A DNA stretch of 64,000 bases from an uncultured Muribaculaceae bacterium (GTDB taxonomy: Bacteria > Bacteroidota > Bacteroidia > Bacteroidales > Muribaculaceae). Position numbers and translations under genes: made by a program. This document shows positions 61,598-64,000 of the stretch, piece by piece (the stretch's first letter is position 1; each line of letters starts with the position of its first letter). The notes beneath the pieces are model-generated. The model did no database searches. It was not told the DNA's origin and saw nothing but the letters and a program-made list of their open reading frames with translations. The stretch lies in contig CAJTSR010000008.1 in NCBI GenBank assembly GCA_910579035.1, forward strand, positions 1 to 64,000, written 5' to 3'.

Positions 61598-62634
61598 ACA
61601 TACTTGTACTGAACCACAGCCTCGACGACGTTATGCGGCGGCTTTTCGGCGACATCTCCGAAAGGAGCGGTTACCACGTGTACATATCCGGCCCGGGAGA
61701 ATCGTCGAGAAAAGAATACGGCAAATGCGAAGGCATCGAAAGCCCTCCCATAAAATCCAAGATAACACCACGGGCTATAGCCGCACTGCGCCGCACCATA
61801 AAGGAGCGCCGCATAGACATAGTGTACGCCCCGAGCACGTCGGGACTAAGCAATGCCCTGATAGCGTCTGCCGGCACAAAGGCACGCTGCGTGGGCTACC
61901 GAGGCACACAGCACCGCATACACCGCAGCGACCCTTCCAACTATCTGGCACTGCTCAATCCGCGCGTGGCACACATAAGCTGCGAAACCGCCGACATATA
62001 CGAGAACATGCAGAACTACGTGCCGGCCTCGCGGCTGTCGTGGAAATCGAAGCCTTTCCATCTCGACTGGGCAGCCGAAGCCCTTGCAGAGCCGGCACCA
62101 ACGGCTCCCGAAGTAAGCCGCGCCGCCCTGCGCCTCATCTTCGTGGGTGTGGCAAAAGGCCGCCCCTACAAGGGTCTGAGCGTGCTTATAGAGGCTATGC
62201 ACCTTCTCAAAGACCTTGACGTGGCTCTCACCGTGGTAGGCGAGGCCGGCGACAGCGACATAAAGGCCGCGCCGCCATCGGTGGTATTCACAGGCAACCG
62301 CAGCGACGCCATGAACCTTATGGCATCGCACAATATATTCGTGCTGCCATCGCTGCGCGACGCCTCACCGCGTGTGCTGCGCGAGGCACAGGCCTGCGGC
62401 CTGCCCTGCATAGTGTCCGACATACCCGGCGCGCGCGATCTCATAGTGGCGGGCCAGTCCGGATTCCTCGTTGCGCCCGGCTCCGCGGAGGCTATTGCCG
62501 AAGCTGTGCGCAAATTTGCCTCCGACAGTGCCTTGACAAAAGAAATGGGCAAAAAGGCAAAACGCAACATCGCCGAAAACTTCGCCCCGGAGGCTTTCAC
62601 GGAGTACTACATCAACCTCTTCAACTCGCTGTAG
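61594..62634 (+). CDS. Glycosyltransferase family 4 (second)
   Basis: This 346-residue enzyme has a GT-B fold. The C-terminal domain shows LIFVGVAKGRPYKGLSVLIE and SPRVLREAQACGLPCIVSD (donor-binding EX7E-type). The N-terminal acceptor part lacks a strong match. It is coupled to the preceding transferase (ATGA overlap) and lies 5 bases before the kinase gene. Its sugar is unknown. Confidence 0.88.
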   Translation: MNILVLNHSLDDVMRRLFGDISERSGYHVYISGPGESSRKEYGKCEGIESPPIKSKITPRAIAALRRTIKERRIDIVYAPSTSGLSNALIASAGTKARCVGYRGTQHRIHRSDPSNYLALLNPRVAHISCETADIYENMQNYVPASRLSWKSKPFHLDWAAEALAEPAPTAPEVSRAALRLIFVGVAKGRPYKGLSVLIEAMHLLKDLDVALTVVGEAGDSDIKAAPPSVVFTGNRSDAMNLMASHNIFVLPSLRDASPRVLREAQACGLPCIVSDIPGARDLIVAGQSGFLVAPGSAEAIAEAVRKFASDSALTKEMGKKAKRNIAENFAPEAFTEYYINLFNSL

Positions 62635-62639
62635 CCGCA

Positions 62640-63398
62640 ATGGGCGTCAACATCGTCATCAACCCGTCCCACCCGGAAATTCTGGCTCTGGCCCAAACGC
62701 TTGCCACAGAGGGTGTGCCGCAGGAGGCCCGGCTCATATACCGCGCCCGCAACAGCGTGTACGCCCTGAGCCTGCCCGACGGCACTGCTGTTAATATCAA
62801 GGCTTTCAGACCGCCATCGGCTCCCAACGCCTACATATACCGCCACCTGCGCAAGAGCAAGGCCGAACGCAGCTACATCAACTCGATGCACCTTATCCGG
62901 CTCGGATTCGGTTCTCCCGAACCACTCGCGTACATCGAGATTTCACACTGCGGGCGCCTCCGCGAAAGCTACTACCTGAGCCGGCAGATAGAGGACGCCG
63001 ACGACCTCCGCCGGTGGGAGAGAAAAGCCGATGCCGAGCCACTGCTGAGGGCGCTTGCCGAAGAGATAAAGAAAATGCACCGGGCCGGGGTACTGCACAA
63101 GGATTTCTCGCCCGGCAACATTCTCTACCGCCGCACACCCGCCGGGTATTCATTCTACCTTATCGACGTGAACCGTATGCGGTTCGGAGTACACAGCCGG
63201 CAGGCGCAGATGGGCATGTTTGCCGTGGTCAATATCGACTCCGAAGAAGAAACCCGCCGTCTGGCCCGCTACTACGGCGAATGCGCCGGCATCGACCCCG
63301 AAATGTGCGCCGAACATGCCGCAAGGCTTCTGCGTTCATATATACATCGGAAACATCGCAACAAAACCCTGAAAAAACTACTGCCGAAACACAAATGA
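62640..63398 (+). CDS. Lipopolysaccharide kinase (InaA/WaaP-like)
   Basis: This 252-residue protein has a kinase fold: a lysine in AVNIKAF, the catalytic loop HKDFSPGNIL, and a metal-binding LIDVNRMRF in place of DFG. This matches the LPS kinase family (WaaP/KdkA), which phosphorylates heptose or Kdo of the inner core. Its place after three glycosyltransferases supports a core-lipopolysaccharide role. It overlaps the next gene by 4 bases. The C-terminus is very basic. Confidence 0.85.
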   Translation: MGVNIVINPSHPEILALAQTLATEGVPQEARLIYRARNSVYALSLPDGTAVNIKAFRPPSAPNAYIYRHLRKSKAERSYINSMHLIRLGFGSPEPLAYIEISHCGRLRESYYLSRQIEDADDLRRWERKADAEPLLRALAEEIKKMHRAGVLHKDFSPGNILYRRTPAGYSFYLIDVNRMRFGVHSRQAQMGMFAVVNIDSEEETRRLARYYGECAGIDPEMCAEHAARLLRSYIHRKHRNKTLKKLLPKHK

Positions 63399-64000
63399 GC
63401 ATATCTGTATACTGCAAGAATCTCGAACGCTACATCGACGTCGACGGAGGCTCCAGCCTGCTGCAAATCGCCGGGGCGCTCGCTCCCGAACTCGGATTCA
63501 CCCCAATTTGCGCCCGCGTCAACAACAAGACCGAGGCTCTGTGCTTTGAAATATACAGGCCGAAGATAGTAGAATTTCAGGACCGCGCCACAGGCTCAGG
63601 CCCCCGTGTGTACACCCGCTCGCTATGCATGGTTCTATACCGCGCCGTGAGCGCCCTCCTGCCCGGCACCAAGCTCAGAATAGAGCATTCCATATCGCAC
63701 GGCTACTACTGCGTGCTGTCGGGCTTCCAAGCCGTACCCGAGGACATAACCGACAAGCTGAAAGCCGAGATGCGGCGGCTCGTAGAGGCCGACATGCCCT
63801 TCGAGCACCATCAGGCACCGACAGCCGACGTTCTGCCCATGCTCGAGCAGGAAGGACTCGGGCTGACTGCGGAGCTGCTTCGCACCACAAGGCCGCTGTA
63901 CACCACCTACTACACCCTCGACGGCGTTAGCGACAGCTACTACGGCGCCCTCGCTCCTTCGACCGGCCATATCGACGTTTTCGACCTCATACCCTACAAA
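63395..64000 (+). CDS. Nucleoside kinase, N-terminal part (cut by window end)
   Basis: The first 202 residues resemble the N-terminal half of Bacteroidetes nucleoside (uridine) kinases: a TGS-like domain (SVYCKNLERYIDVDGGSSLL) followed by a threonyl-tRNA-synthetase-like domain (LRIEHSISHGYYCVLSG). The kinase domain with its P-loop would follow beyond the window. The gene overlaps the LPS kinase stop by 4 bases. The family is inferred from this layout because the P-loop is not visible. Confidence 0.75.
   Translation, partial: MSISVYCKNLERYIDVDGGSSLLQIAGALAPELGFTPICARVNNKTEALCFEIYRPKIVEFQDRATGSGPRVYTRSLCMVLYRAVSALLPGTKLRIEHSISHGYYCVLSGFQAVPEDITDKLKAEMRRLVEADMPFEHHQAPTADVLPMLEQEGLGLTAELLRTTRPLYTTYYTLDGVSDSYYGALAPSTGHIDVFDLIPYK

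Noticed and set aside
1..64000. CRISPR arrays, tRNA, rRNA, transposases
   Set aside because: I looked in all intergenic stretches and saw no regular spaced repeats, no cloverleaf with CCA end and no transposase motif; short tRNA-like folds could still be missed by eye.

Overview
The window looks like chromosomal DNA of a GC-rich member of the Bacteroidales, most likely Muribaculaceae. This is inference from three things seen in the sequence: Bacteroidetes-type promoters (TTTG, 19-21 bases, TAnnTTTG) before many genes; Bacteroidetes families (DUF3078, DUF4834, DUF2851, TonB receptors with a carboxypeptidase-like N-terminus, BspA-type leucine-rich surface proteins with sorting-tail-like C-termini); and a GC-rich core with tightly overlapping genes. 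I saw no rRNA, tRNA, CRISPR array or transposase. No stretch longer than about 300 bases lacks a gene.

Layout. Positions 1-3.8 kb are AT-rich and hold a type IIS restriction-modification locus of the Alw26I/Eco31I/Esp3I kind: an HNH endonuclease, a circularly permuted cytosine-5 methyltransferase and an N6-adenine methyltransferase. The endonuclease and the adenine methyltransferase each carry an in-frame TAG, so the locus looks broken or recoded. Positions 4.1-10.1 kb are cvpA-sufB-sufC-sufD-sufS-SDR, an iron-sulphur assembly operon. Positions 10.2-15.9 kb hold a small secreted protein, a PhoH-type ATPase, purC, menG and three envelope genes joined by 4-base overlaps.

Positions 15.9-27.8 kb form a long minus-strand block: pyrC, a dolichol-phosphate-mannose-synthase-like glycosyltransferase, DUF2461, DUF4834, pssA, psd, a GH2 glycosidase, glgB, RNase HI with a viroplasmin domain, an alanine-dehydrogenase-like protein, aroK and mscL. 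Positions 28.1-37.3 kb run on the plus strand: gapA, a PatB/MalY lyase, aroA, a small membrane protein, an ABC-3 metal permease, a leucine-rich surface protein, rpsA and rubrerythrin. A His-rich small secreted protein and a TonB-dependent receptor follow (38-40.7 kb) and look like a metal-uptake pair.

Positions 40.7-46.4 kb (minus) are folA, thyA, DUF2851, riboflavin synthase and a GH31 glycosidase. Positions 46.6-48.8 kb are an AT-rich two-gene cassette, an AAA ATPase and a RloB-type TOPRIM protein, under its own consensus promoter; it is a probable phage-defence island. Positions 48.8-52 kb are a cation:proton antiporter and asd. Positions 52.2-57.2 kb are two large leucine-rich surface proteins. 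Positions 57.3-64 kb are a YbhN-like membrane protein, carboxynorspermidine dehydrogenase, a lipopolysaccharide-type cluster (three glycosyltransferases and a sugar kinase) and the start of a nucleoside kinase.

A palindromic intergenic repeat (core TCGCGATATATCGCGA) occurs four times. Two copies share about 95 bases of wider homology, and two form an inverted pair at 59.62-59.74 kb. The best leads are the amber-interrupted restriction-modification locus with its permuted methyltransferase, the ATPase/TOPRIM cassette, and this repeat family.
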